Assembly: GCF_902806685.2 (NCBI RefSeq)
Contig: NC_048560.1
Span: forward strand, 6,042,212 to 6,106,211
Source of the DNA: Maniola hyperantus
Taxonomy: Eukaryota; Arthropoda; Insecta; Lepidoptera; Nymphalidae
Direction of reading: 5' to 3'
Length of the DNA: 64,000 bases
Below, piece after piece: positions 32,868 to 44,300 of this stretch (the stretch's first letter is position 1; each line of letters opens with the position of its first letter). A model generated the notes under the pieces. The model saw only the letters and a program-made list of their open reading frames with translations. It was not told where the DNA came from and did not search any database. Position numbers and translations under genes: made by a program.

Positions 32868-33523
32868 AGCCGGCGCGTGCCAGACCTTTTTTATTTTATA
32901 AAAGCTGAAAGTTTCTCTACGTATTGTCCCCAACACTGGGAGGGACATTTGTTTTGAGGTTTGTTTAGATCATGGTGGCTTTGGGAGATAATAAAAAGAT
33001 AAAAAAAAATAAGAAAAATAATAATTAAAAAAAAAATTTGAATTAAGTCTAATATTTTTATATTTTCTTCAGAGTAGTATTAGAAATCACGTCATGCATT
33101 TCCAGATACTTAGCATGGTGGCAACTCCCTGCCAGGCAGCTTTAAAGTTTTATAAATTATTAACGTTTAAGGGTGTCTGGCGGGAGTTCCCACGACAATT
33201 AGGTTGAGATCTATTGAGCATACTTTGACTTTGCTCAGACATAAGATTGAGTTAAAACGAGACAGATTAACTCTTTCTTAAGTCTAAGCTAAGTCAGAGT
33301 GCGCTCTATAGATCTCACCCTGTCTGGCAATGCATGACGTGATTTCTAATACTACTTAAAAAATATAAAAAATTATACTTTGACGTAAGATTTTTGACAC
33401 CTTTATTACCTGTTATCTCCCAAAGATACCATAATCCAAACAAACGTTCCTCCCAGAGTTGGGGACACAGAAACATTCAGCTTTTATAAAATAAGGAAGG
33501 TCTGGCACGCGCTGGCTCTCTCT
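32868..33523. repeat. Large foldback element with a nested MITE C
   Basis: Left arm 32868-33108 (GCGCGTGCCAGACC, TTTTATAAAAGCTGAA, TTAGAAATCACGTCATGCAT) is mirrored by the right arm 33322-33523. A family C MITE sits in the loop at 33209-33318. Confidence 0.8.
33209..33318. repeat. Foldback MITE, family C, in the loop of a larger foldback
   Basis: TGAGATCTATTGAGCATACT to CTCTATAGATCTCA with TTAAAACGAGACAG inside. Shortened on the right half. Confidence 0.75.
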
Positions 33524-33860
33524 CCATAAACATACCTACTGAAAATCGTAATAACGTGCGACGACCGTAAGAACCATGGAATGCATTTAGTAAATGTTTA
33601 CTCAATGCAATACAAGCTTTTGCTCACAACATTGTCCGCGTGATGTAATTTGTAGGTAGCCTATAACGGCTATAACACTCGGGGATAAGTGTTTTTTTTA
33701 AAATGGGCAACTCACTCCAGAGTCTAGAGTCTAGACCAAAAAATTACTAAGTATGCCAAAAATGATTTCACAAAAAAGACCTAATGTTCTCTAAGACAGT
33801 TTCCACGTTTGTACTATGGTTTTGGATTCCCGATTAGGTACTGTCCCAGAAATAAAATAC
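33524..33860. other. Unassigned
   Basis: No gene or repeat recognised. Confidence 0.35.
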
Positions 33861-33861
33861 T

Positions 33862-34612
33862 GGTTAAGTGTGAGTCGGACTAGCACACTAAGGGTTCCGT
33901 AGGTACCTAACTAACTGCCATCGTACTAGAAATAACACTTTATTTTTTTTTGTGATGTAAGCACAAATTCACGGTTTTCGGATTTTTCCCTCTACTTGTG
34001 CTATAAGACATTGCTATTGGCTATCTGCCTTTCATGATTCTAGGTCAACGGGAAGTATCCTCATCATCATCATCATGATCAACCCATATCAGGCTCACTA
34101 CAGAGCACGAGTCTCCTCTCAGTATGAGAAGATTCCTTATATGTTTTGAATGTTTGATTGCCTTGACGAGTTATGACAGACAAGACAGACAGACAGGCAA
34201 CGAAGTGATCCTAAAAGGGCGAGGCCACGACACTGCGGTGCGACATCGCATCGCAAAAACGATACCGCATCGCGATGCGATGCGTTGACGCAACGCAAAA
34301 GTTTCATCGCTTACAGCATCGTACGAGAAAACTCTGACCATGAATTTCTAGTAAGCCATGGACCGCACTACCCGTATCCTACTTCTATACTTGCGTTAAG
34401 ACGCATCAAGAAAAACACACACAGCACAGAATGGCACACAGAGAGGTGTGTGTGTGAACGGGAATACGTCCTCGTACGGTGCGGCACCCCGCACAGTGTA
34501 TTAGATTGCGACGTCGTAGATTTTTGCGACCCGACGTCGCATCGCAGTGTTGTGGTCTTAGCTTAGCTACAGAGTTCCTTTTTTCTTTGGTGATACGGAA
34601 CCCTAAAAATAC
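33862..34612 (-). repeat. (GTCT)n MITE with nested insertions
   Basis: CTGGTTAAGTGTGAGTCGGA at the left, GACAAGACAGACAGACAGGC in the middle, GGTGATACGGAACCCTAAAA at the right. Interrupted by a SINE scrap (34062-34140) and the element at 34218-34573. Confidence 0.7.
34218..34573. repeat. TIR element nested in the (GTCT)n MITE
   Basis: Ends are imperfect inverted repeats: CCACGACACTGCGGTGCGAC and GTCGCATCGCAGTGTTGTGG. About 345 bp, no credible ORF; overlapping reading frames of 93-98 codons are spurious. Superfamily not determined. Confidence 0.7.
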
Positions 34613-35575
34613 TGTGGCGGTGCTCTTCTTAGTTGAAATTGAAATGCATAATTGGCATATTGCAATTGTATAGAAAAACAATAGACACCCCATTCTTGCC
34701 ACGCAGTGTTAATTTAGCAAATTACCCTTTAACACCTCAGCCAGGAATCGAACCTTGAACGTGATAGTAGCGAGGTCGCAGCCGCTCTTGCGGAAGGTTA
34801 CCTTGTATATAATCGTTAAGATTTACAACATCATAATTTCAACTCTATGATTTAAATGCTAAAGAATAAATTACACTGACAAATTGTTTCTGATAAGCTT
34901 TAAGGAATATTAGCACTTATTATGCAAATCATTAAGGTTTCGTTTAGTCTGTCTATGTACATAATTTATTAAAGATATGCAAATACAACAATAGTACTTG
35001 ACTCTTAAGACTTATGTAATAGAGTATGGAATCCTTCAACGAAATTAAATTTGTAAAGTTTCAAAGAATATTGGCACTTATAAATATACAGGATAAGGTT
35101 TTATTTAGTTTGGCGGTCTGTTTGGTCTTCAATTGGGTCAGCTGTGTAGCGAATTTTTGGCACTTTTTCGCGTGGCAACAAGCAGAATGCAGATACTGAC
35201 TCTCCGAATGCGGTAAAGTTGCGGTCCTACCACAGAATACGGTATTTGACTTATTTGACAACTAGTCAAATCAGTAACTTTTTATCAAACGTCAAAACGC
35301 GCGCTTAGTATGCGATATTCTATGAAATACCGATGTGTGACGTCACAATCATTTGACGTGCTTTTTTTAGTTTAATCGATAATTTAAAATGGTTATTACA
35401 CTTAAAGTTAAAACCAACAAAGGACGTGGATTTTACGTATTTTGGAAGACCTTTAATAATCACTGAGAAATAATTTTTTTGATGTAGTCAAATACCCAAT
35501 TGTAAATAGGGTAATAGGAGTGGCATTTGCTGTGTTTAATATCCAACATTAATTCTAAGCAACTTACTCAAACAA
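34613..35575. other. Unassigned, no gene recognised
   Basis: Short ORFs only. 34738-34790 resembles a degraded tRNA-like SINE head on the minus strand (GAATCGAACC). Confidence 0.4.
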
Positions 35576-35576
35576 A

Positions 35577-36016
35577 AAAAATCGGTCAAGGCCGAGTCGG
35601 ACTTGCACACGAAGGGCCTGTTAATTTTTAGGGTTCCGTACCTCAAAAGGAACAATGGAACCCTTATAGGATCACTTTGTTGTCTGTCATGAAAATCAAT
35701 ACAATCATGAAATCTGGCAGGTAGGTAGGTCTTATAACAGACATTAGGGGAAAAATCTGAAAACCGTGAATTTGTAGTTACACCACACAAAAAAAAATTA
35801 AATTGTGGTCATGAACTAAAAATTAGTATTTTCGATTTTCAAAGTAATATAACTATATCAAGTGGGGTATCATATGAAAGGGCTTCACCTGTGCCTTCTA
35901 AAACAGATTTTTAATTATTTTTATGCATCATAGTTTTGGAATTATTGTGCAAAATGTCGAAAAAATACGACTGTAGTACGGAATCCTCGCTGCGCGAGCC
36001 TGACTCGCACTTGGCA
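35577..36016 (+). repeat. (GTCT)n-carrying MITE with reduced tract
   Basis: AAATCGGTCAAGGCCGAGTC to CCTGACTCGCACTTGGCATT. The microsatellite is reduced to TTGTCTGTC. Confidence 0.75.
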
Positions 36017-36420
36017 TTTATGAGTCGACCAGTGAGTCAGGACTTTTCTTTTTATATATTATTATTATAATACAAAAACCCATACAAGTCTTATTACCAT
36101 CTTTAGTGGACAATAAATAATAATATACTGCTCATAGTATGATAATCATGATAATACTATGTGTCTTCAAGGTTCGTAACGCGGAAACTTGTTACGCGTG
36201 CTATATTAAACGTAAACATAGTATATAATAGTATATACGTAATCGGCAATGTTCGGTTGTGTTCGGCGTAGGAGTGTTACATCTTCGGTTATTTTAATTA
36301 AAAGCAAAAATGTTATAGTACCTAGGTGTGTAGTTCTATGGTAGAGATTGTGAAACTTTTTTTTACAAACATTGCGCTTAGAGTTTCTCTACGTGATCCA
36401 ATCTTTCTAAATAATAATAA
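36017..36420. other. Unassigned AT-rich sequence
   Basis: No feature recognised. Confidence 0.35.
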
Positions 36421-36834
36421 TATAATAGGCTTGAAACCATACAGAGGCAGTTTCTTAAATACTTAGCTTTTAAAGACTTTAAAAAATTTAATAGTTATGA
36501 GGAAGCGTGTACTCACTACGGTATCGGCTCACTGGAACATAGAAGGGAACAATGTGATATGTTGTTACTGCAAGCAATTTTAACCGGCTCAATCGATTGT
36601 CCTAGCTTACTCTCAGCCTTTTCATTTAATGCTCAACCATTAAGAACGCGTCACACGCGCCTTCTAAATGTTCCCAAATCTAACTCAAATTATGCGCGAA
36701 ATTCTATAATTCCACGCTTGGTACGTACTTATAACAATCAGTTCGCTGAGTTTGACTTATTTTACCTATCAAACAATAAATTTAAAAAGGAATTAAGAAA
36801 CTATCATCGTAAAACAAAAAAAAAAAGTAGCTAA
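36421..36834 (+). pseudogene. Non-LTR retrotransposon reverse transcriptase, C-terminal part
   Basis: Open from 36421 to the TAG at 36832. Begins LETIQRQFLKYLAFKDFKKF and ACTHYGIGSLEHRREQCDML, then LLQAILTGSIDCPSLL and NSIIPRLVRTYNNQFAEFDL. The QR-FLK...LE-RRE..D..LL...G.ID motif and PRL-R-YN end are typical of Jockey/CR1-type ORF2. The first ATG at 36559 is not the real start; the element is 5' truncated. No internal stops, so fairly recent. Confidence 0.8.
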
Positions 36835-36870
36835 CATCTAAATATGCATGCAATCATACACTCCCATTTA

Positions 36871-36945
36871 CACACACACACACATGCACACACGCTCACA
36901 CATACTCATAAGCACACACTCACACACGCATACACACACACATAC
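36871..36945. repeat. (AC)n-rich microsatellite
   Basis: ACACACACACACATGCACAC and further CA-rich units directly after the LINE fragment. Confidence 0.85.
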
Positions 36946-37185
36946 AATAATAAAAAAATATTTATTTAAGAAAAAATATTTACAGGTTACAACAAATTCA
37001 GGTATAATCATAAACTCGAAGCTTGAGTTTTTCCGTATACCGAAGCCGTTAACATTAGGTATCTACACGTCTAACACGTAACATTTACCTAATTAAAAGC
37101 TAAATAACAATTACTTATAAACTAACAACATTGAACCAAATGTAGGATATTTTAAAACTTATATTTAGTAGGTAAAAACGCAATA

Positions 37186-37372
37186 TAAAAATTAATCGCT
37201 AAATGTGTCGTAATCGCAAATCTCGAGAACAGCTGAACCGATTACGCTAATTCTTTTTTTATAATATTCCTTGAAGTACGAGAATGGTTCTTACGGAGGG
37301 AAAATTTTAAAAAAATCCTGAAAAGAATCGACTGTTAGGCGGTACGAAGTTCGCCGGGGCAGCTAGTTTGAA
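37186..37372 (+). mobile_element. Helitron-like element, type C
   Basis: AAAAATTAATCGCTAAATGT to AAGTTCGCCGGGGCAGCTAG then T. Pair of 10440-10632. Confidence 0.6.
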
Positions 37373-37384
37373 ATAAAAAGAACC

Positions 37385-37552
37385 AGAGGAACCGACGTAG
37401 ATCAGCAGGTTGTAATGCTGATGTGGCAATCGGCAGGGCACAGATAGACGATATCAAACGAGTCAGTCGTAGCGAGCTAGAGCTGGATTCAGGCGCGGCG
37501 TAAGATCGTGGCGTGTGGATCTTTGTCCAGCGGTCGTGGGACGTATATCGGT

Positions 37553-37617
<65 letters not shown>
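37385..37617 (+). mobile_element. RTE-like LINE 3' end with a long (GAT)n tail
   Basis: AGAGGAACCGACGTAGATCA, GACGATATCAAACGAGTC and TATATCGGTTGATGATG, then about 20 GAT units to 37617. The poly-Asp reading is an artefact. Confidence 0.8.
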
Positions 37618-37618
<1 letters not shown>

Positions 37619-37676
37619 GTCTAGGCGGATTAAAATGTATTCCTCGCGGATATTACATGATTCTTCTTATTATGAA

Positions 37677-37897
37677 CTAGCTTATGCTCGCGACTTCGTC
37701 CGCGTCGATTACGCAAATTTCAAACCCCTATTTCACCCCCTTAGGGGTTGAATTTTCAAAAACCCTTTCTTAGCGGATGCCTACGTCATAATAGCTATCT
37801 GAATGCCAAATTTTGGCTCGATTCGTCCAGTTGTTTGAGCTGTGCGTTGATAGATCAGTCAGTCAGTCAGTCACCTTTTCCTTTTATATATTTAGAT
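37677..37897 (-). mobile_element. Helitron-like element, type B
   Basis: ACTAGCTTATGCTCGCGACT to CAGTCAGTCACCTTTTCCTT. Ends about 260 bp before MSK exon a. Confidence 0.7.
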
Positions 37898-38155
37898 GTA
37901 TTAGTAATTACTTATTAGTATGGATGTGTAAAGTGGGTAATCACCCTTATGACATTGGATATGCAAATTGCAAGTGTCAGTCATGTAACGAACACGGAAT
38001 AAACGGATTGTGTGAATATTCTCTGCGTCTAATTTGCTTCCCTTCGCCCTCAGTACATAATGATAATGATAATAGTGAAGATATATTTGTGTTTGTTCTA
38101 TCATATTCGAAACAATTCGACTTATACTTAATCATTGTATCTCTGTTGTCCCCAG

Positions 38156-38328
38156 GCGGTAGACTGGTGGTCGGTCGGCGTGCTAACCTACGAGCTGTTG
38201 ACGGGGGCATCCCCCTTCACGGTGGAAGGGGAGAAGAACACCCAGCAGGAAATCACCAAGCGCATCGTGCGTTGCAGTTACCCCGTGCCGAACGATGTCA
38301 GTCCCGAAGTGCAGGACTTTATTAAAAA
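38156..38328 (+). CDS. RPS6KA5: MSK exon a: N-terminal kinase subdomains IX-X
   Basis: The acceptor cccag precedes AVDWWSVGVLTYELLTGASPF, the conserved DxWS-G helix of AGC kinases. The exon continues with EGEKNTQQEITKRIV and ends in a split AAA codon at a gtacgt donor. Reading another frame here gives a longer but meaningless ORF. This is the first recognisable exon; it starts in phase 0, so at least one more coding exon must lie upstream. Confidence 0.92.
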
Positions 38329-41300
38329 GTACGTTTTTATTGCTTGATAGGTTTGCACTTGACGACAATCATGCTTAAAAAAGCAACGATGGAGCGCGTT
38401 TGCCTAGAAGATGTCTATTCATTCTTGTTTTGAATTCATTCAGGCTATACGTCCCTTAGCGATTCGTATCATTTTTGGGTGTTTGGTTTCGGATTGACTA
38501 TGCTGCGTAGGCCCTACTGGCCGCTACAGCGTCACCGGGGGGGTTGGCGAGCGCGAAGCTCCGCCTGGGGGTGAGCCCTAGGACTCGAAGAAATAATTCG
38601 AGAGGTCGGGGGGCAACGTCCTCCTAAGGGCGCCTCCTGTGAGGCTCGGACCACGGCTTAGGATGACGTTGGGATGGGTGGAATTGTTGGACTACTGGGG
38701 TTCGTATCAGAAAAGTGTACGTGTTTATAGTATACTAGCTGACCCGCCCCAGCTTCGCTCGGATGGAATTCAGAAAATCAAGGTGGGGGTTGAATTTTCA
38801 AAAATCCTGAAACACGTATTTCTTCATTTGTGACCAAGAACCCAAATACCAATTTTCATGTAAATAACTTGACGGACTAAAATGACGGACTTTCATACGA
38901 ACTTCCAACCCCCACTTAGGGGTGGAATTTCGAAAAATCCTTAGTATAATCCTTAGGGTACCCACTCTTTATCAAGAACACACCCTCAAAATTTCATTTC
39001 TCTAGGACCAGCGGTTTAGACTGCGTTGATATAAGTCGGTCAGTCAGTCAGTCAGTCAGGATGTCGAATTTTATATGTAAAAAGAAGAAGGAGGAACTAA
39101 ACTGTTAATTGGGGCATTCCGTGGATGAAGTGTAATCTTTGCTAATCAAAACGAAAGCCATTTATAAATTGAAGTTATTTTCTGTTTCTTACAGATTGTT
39201 AGTCAAAGACCCGCGACGTCGTCTCGGCGGCGGTGACAAGGACGCGGAAGAACTGAAGAGGCATCCCTTTTTCCAGGTTAGATATCATTTCCAATTTTAC
39301 TTTCTAGCCATGCTTCGAAAGAACTACTTGGCTAAAACCAACATTTATTTAAGTAATGATGAGTTCCAAAATTCAAGAAAACCTTGGGTATCATCAAAAT
39401 CTTCTAACTGTGTCCCATTTTTGACATAATCTGGGACTTAAATCTAAAAAAAACAACATTAAATTAAAACTAAAATAAATTAAATTAAATCTAAAACCTC
39501 ATCGAGACCACCGCAGCGAGGCATTGTACCCAAGATGCTTGCAGCATTACCCCTTTGGATGGCCAAACTAATTCTTTGACCAAGGTAGCTGCCAGCTCTT
39601 GGGTCCCCGGTTGACTCGATAACTCTTTTCGCAATTCTGGGACTGGAAAACAATAAGCTGATATTTAAGTGTGTTCCATTTTCGAAACCACAGAATCTGC
39701 AATGGGAAGCGATATCCCGATATCTAACTTTGTCCCATTTTTAAACCACAGAAGTCCAATATTTAACCGTATCCCTTCTTTGACCTACAGAATATGGATT
39801 CGCATGCGATATCTTGATGTTAACCATGCTCCATTTTTGACCCACAGAATCCAGATTGGCAAGCGATATCCTGATATTAATCATGTCCCATTTCTGTCCC
39901 ACAGAACCTGGACTGGGAGGCCGTATCCCGACGGGAAGTGTCGGCGCCGTTCGTACCGCAGCTGTCTCATGCGGCGGACACCTGCAACTTCGCTGATGAG
40001 TTCACGCGCATGCCTCCCACGGATTCTCCCGCGCAGGCACCCAAGCATTACGACAAACTGTTCCTTGGTAAGACATCATCATATCTTACTACCTTCCGTG
40101 TTTTCTAAGCGCTCCTTCTATTCAGGCGCAGAAGCATTATGATATGTACGGGAGCGGTGTGCAGGCTCGACCGTACCAAAGGGGAGATCTCCCACCGAGC
40201 GGTTGGTTGTGCTCGGTAGCGCCAGCTGGGCCGACGGTTATGTCCGACTTCTATATATAGTCCAGATTGCAGAAAACTCCGTTAGTGCGATTACTATCGG
40301 CGGTACATTTGTTCGGGACTACGTCATCGATTGAACAGCGCCATCTAGTTTCTATTGTGGCAACCGCCACAAACTGTTCCTCGGTGAGACAGCACTGTCT
40401 TTATCATCATCATCACCACAACATCACATAACTATAAAGTACGTGACAGGTCGAAATGAACGTAGCGATCTACCAATCGCACACCTCAAGCATCAGTGAG
40501 CGATCAAGGGAGTGTTTACTCACTGTCAGACCAGAATAACCACTAAAACCCAGCGGAGTCGTCTCCGTCATGATGGGGCAACACGGAAACTGTTAGATGC
40601 GATGTTAGGTGGGGGTGTCTGGTGCAAATGGAAACAACCACTGAGTCTGGTAGATACCCCTTTATTGTCCACACTTTAAACTTATTGTTTATAAAATATA
40701 GGTATGTGCTTGGATTATACCACTCGCGGGACCCCAGTGAAGGGTCGGTTCGGGCCATAGTTACTCTCCTCCAGTCTTTATCTTAAAGCCTGGCCGGCAG
40801 GCAGAAGCCGGGTCCGTAGCCAGGGAAGATGAGACAGAAGAATGGAAACTGACTGATTTGGTTGCGATGTAGCATTTTTATAGGCCACATACTGCTGATT
40901 GGCAAATTATTGATGTCAATTCGGAAATAGCAATTCAGCAATATGCGGCTTAGGCTAGGGTTGTAACAGAACGCAATTTGCATACTACTGTGTCGTCTCA
41001 GCGATAGGTTTTTTTTTAAAGAATATTAGCCATGTTAAATGACTAATATTCCTCTTTCCTCTCCAACTAAGCGTCAGGCTTGTGCTAGGAGTAGGTACGA
41101 CAATAGTGCAACGGGCGGGGTTTGAACCGTCGACCTTTCGGTTTTCAGTCCACTCCTTTACCGGTTGAGCTATTGAGGCTTCTATACAGGATGCCCCCGC
41201 TTTTATGCTTCTGGGTCCACGTTTACGGCCTGAGGTAGTGCATATCTGCGCCTCCTGCCTCCCTGGCGTTTGGGGCGTATAGGATGATTATTCCGGCCGG

Positions 41301-44300
41301 TATTTTTTTCGGTCATATGGTATCTATACCACACCAGATAGAATTAACTGAAAAATATACTACTGAATAATTTTTATTGTTCTGAGCCATAAATTATCAT
41401 TTTCCGTGGTTACTTTAGAGACTAGCTTTAATTTAGTCCACCTACACTAGTTCGTCCTCAAAAATTTGCTCTGGTTAATAGATCTGACACCATTAATAGA
41501 ATTAAGTTTGTTACTGCTTTAATTGCTTCCTGTCTATCTATTTATAGCTCTGTATTCTATATCTATCTGCCAATTCGCACTTGGCCAGCCTGGTAGACTA
41601 TGGCGACCATATCTTGTCATTTATAAATAACTAGCTTATGCTCGCGACTTCGTCCGCGTGGACTACACCAATTTCAAACCCCTATTTCACCCCCTTAGGG
41701 GTTGAATTTTCAAAAATCTTTTCTTAGCGGATGCCTACGTCATAATAGCTATCTGCATGCCAAATTTCAGCCCGATCCGTCCAGTAGGTTGAGCTGTGCG
41801 TTGATAGATCAGTCAGTCAGTCAGTCACATTTTCCTTTTATATATTTAAAATTTAAAATTTCAAAAATTGCATAACCGGCAGGAATCGAACTTGCATCTT
41901 CTGGGTTCGCGCCTGGTACCTTGACCACTAGGCCACGGTTTCGCTTACTGCTAGTGACAAAATTTGTGATATGTATGTTCACTCAGTACTGAAGCGACTG
42001 TTTACTAACTTGTCATTTATATCGATGGTTGTATAATATGTTGTATGCTATTGTTGCAGGTTATTCGTACGTAGCGCCCAGCATACTGTTCTCAGAAAAC
42101 GTGATCTCGGACCAGATTTGGATGCAGGCGACTGGCCAGAAGCATGACAAGTTAAAAGGATGGGTTGCTAAGGTAGATTATAGTAGAATAAACTAGTGAG
42201 ATTTTTCTCGGACTAAGAATAAGGAGACTTGGCATTAAAATAATAACACCTTGTTAAAGCAAGCTAGGTGTATAGAAAAGCTCTGAAGAGTGATAGAGAC
42301 ATAAACACAGTTTTTTGTCTTTGTCATAGTTTAACGTTGTAGTTTGTGCCCAACAAACCTCTGTGATAGTAATTTATTGCGAATATTACGAGTTTTTATT
42401 TAGTTTTCTGTTTTAAATTTAGTATTGAAGGTGTGTAGAAGCTATTTATGTTGCATTGCTGTGTAAAAGTTGCAGCGAACGCAAATTATGAAACATAACT
42501 TTTGCTACACAACATAACATAGCTGAGTTTGTTGTGGGCTCTTCTCAGACCTGGGCGCGTTTGGAACCCTCGTAGCTTTAGTTTTAAGTTTGCGTAATAA
42601 TTATCACCACTATAATCTTAGAAATCCAACATCTGACCTTCAAAAAGAGTTATTAATTACCTATTTTGAATAAATCATTTGACTTTGACTTTGACTAACC
42701 TTTCTTTCATACGTGAGTATTATTTCATTTTGTTGTTTTGTCCCTTTCGGGTATACGCGTTTGACAAGTCTCTTGATTCTTAGTCTGGGAGAGTTTTTTT
42801 TTTTTTTTTTTAATTTAGACATAGACATTTGACATGGACATTGACACAGACTATATACTCATAACAATCAAAAGCGCAGAGAACGCGTTTTTTTTTCAAT
42901 AAATTAACTGAACGCAATTTAAACTTTATGCACAGGATTCACCGTTTTTCCAAAAGTACTCCGTGGATCTAAGCACGCCTCTACTGGGGGACGGATCTTA
43001 TGCAGTTTGCCGGAAATGCATACATCGACAGACCGGAAAAGAATATGCTGTTAAGGTCAGTGTACATTATTTCGGATCAGATAGTAGGGGAGCGTAAGAT
43101 GTTAAATAGGGACTTACTCGAGCGTCGTGGGGACCTATTGGATTGTGAAGATTATGGTGCTAAAAAGAAAGAAAGGTTATATGATGTAATCCTCTTTCAC
43201 TGGTGGGGAGAGCGCGTACAAGTTTTCAAAAGTGTAAAAAAAATATAGTCACAAAGTCAAAGTAGCTCCTATTCAAAAGACTGACGATTTAGACGCAACC
43301 AAAAGTCATGACCGATGTTTGAAACTTTCTGACTCTCCCATTTCCTTATGTCACGCTCAAATTGTTAGATCAATGAAATGCACTTTTTCTGCATCTAATC
43401 AGCTTGCCTTGTCTTAATCTGACGCGCTCGAGTGAATCCCAAAATCCCCTCTTGGGCTCCCCTACCAAGACCTAGCGCATTATGAGTTATATTGCGTAAA
43501 ATTTAACTGCTCACACGCCATTTTAATTCTGTGTCAAATTTCATGTTAAAAGTACGATTTTAGTCCTTACTTTAAAGGTGAACCGTACTTTTGACATGAC
43601 CATGACCCATAGGGTCAAAATGGCACGTAAGGAGTAATTTTGTATGGACTATATATAGCCACACACATAGCCAATGCATCCGAGTTTTCCCAAAAAATAA
43701 AGCTTGTATACATAATATCTACATTGTTGCCAGTGATCACATATGGATCCGAGACATGGTCGCTAACTATGGGCCTCATAAGAAAGCTCAGAGTCACTCA
43801 GCGGGCGATGGAGAGAGCTATGTGCGGAGTTTCTCTACGTGATCAAATCAGAAATGAGGAGATCCGTAGGAGAACTAGAGTAACCGACATAGCTCAACGG
43901 GTTGCGAAGCTGAAGTGGCAATGGGCAGGGCACATAGTTCGTACAACCGATAGACGTTGGGGTCCCAAGGTGCTAGAATGGTGACCTCGCACCGGAAGAC
44001 GCAGCGTTGAAAGACCCCCCCACTAGGTGGACGGACGACATCAGACGAGTCGCAGGGAGCCGCTGGATGGCGGCGGCGCAAGACCGTGGCGTGTGGAAGT
44101 CCCTACAAGAGACCTATGTCCAGCAGTGGACGTCTATTGGTTGATGATGATGACATATCTACATGCCTATGTATGGTATGGTCTTTATTTCAATTTCTCG
44201 AATAATATATTTTTTCTCTTATAGATAATATCATCACAAAAGAAGGATGTCAAACAAGAAATAGAGTTGCTAAAAGCGTGTCAAGGATGCCCCTACATCA

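Noticed and set aside
34285..34702. Overlapping ORFs of 93-98 codons on both strands
   Set aside because: They lie in a TIR element nested in a MITE; no motif or codon pattern supports a gene.
37515..37751. Poly-aspartate ORF
   Set aside because: It is the (GAT)n tail of a LINE. The same applies to the poly-Asp, poly-Met and poly-His ORFs at 48500-48827.
37813..38325. 170-codon ORF over MSK exon a
   Set aside because: It reads the exon in the wrong frame; the conserved AVDWW frame and splice sites contradict it.
41875..41942. Functional tRNA gene
   Set aside because: Boxes A and B are present but the anticodon arm is poor and an A/T tail follows. SINE head or tRNA pseudogene is more likely.
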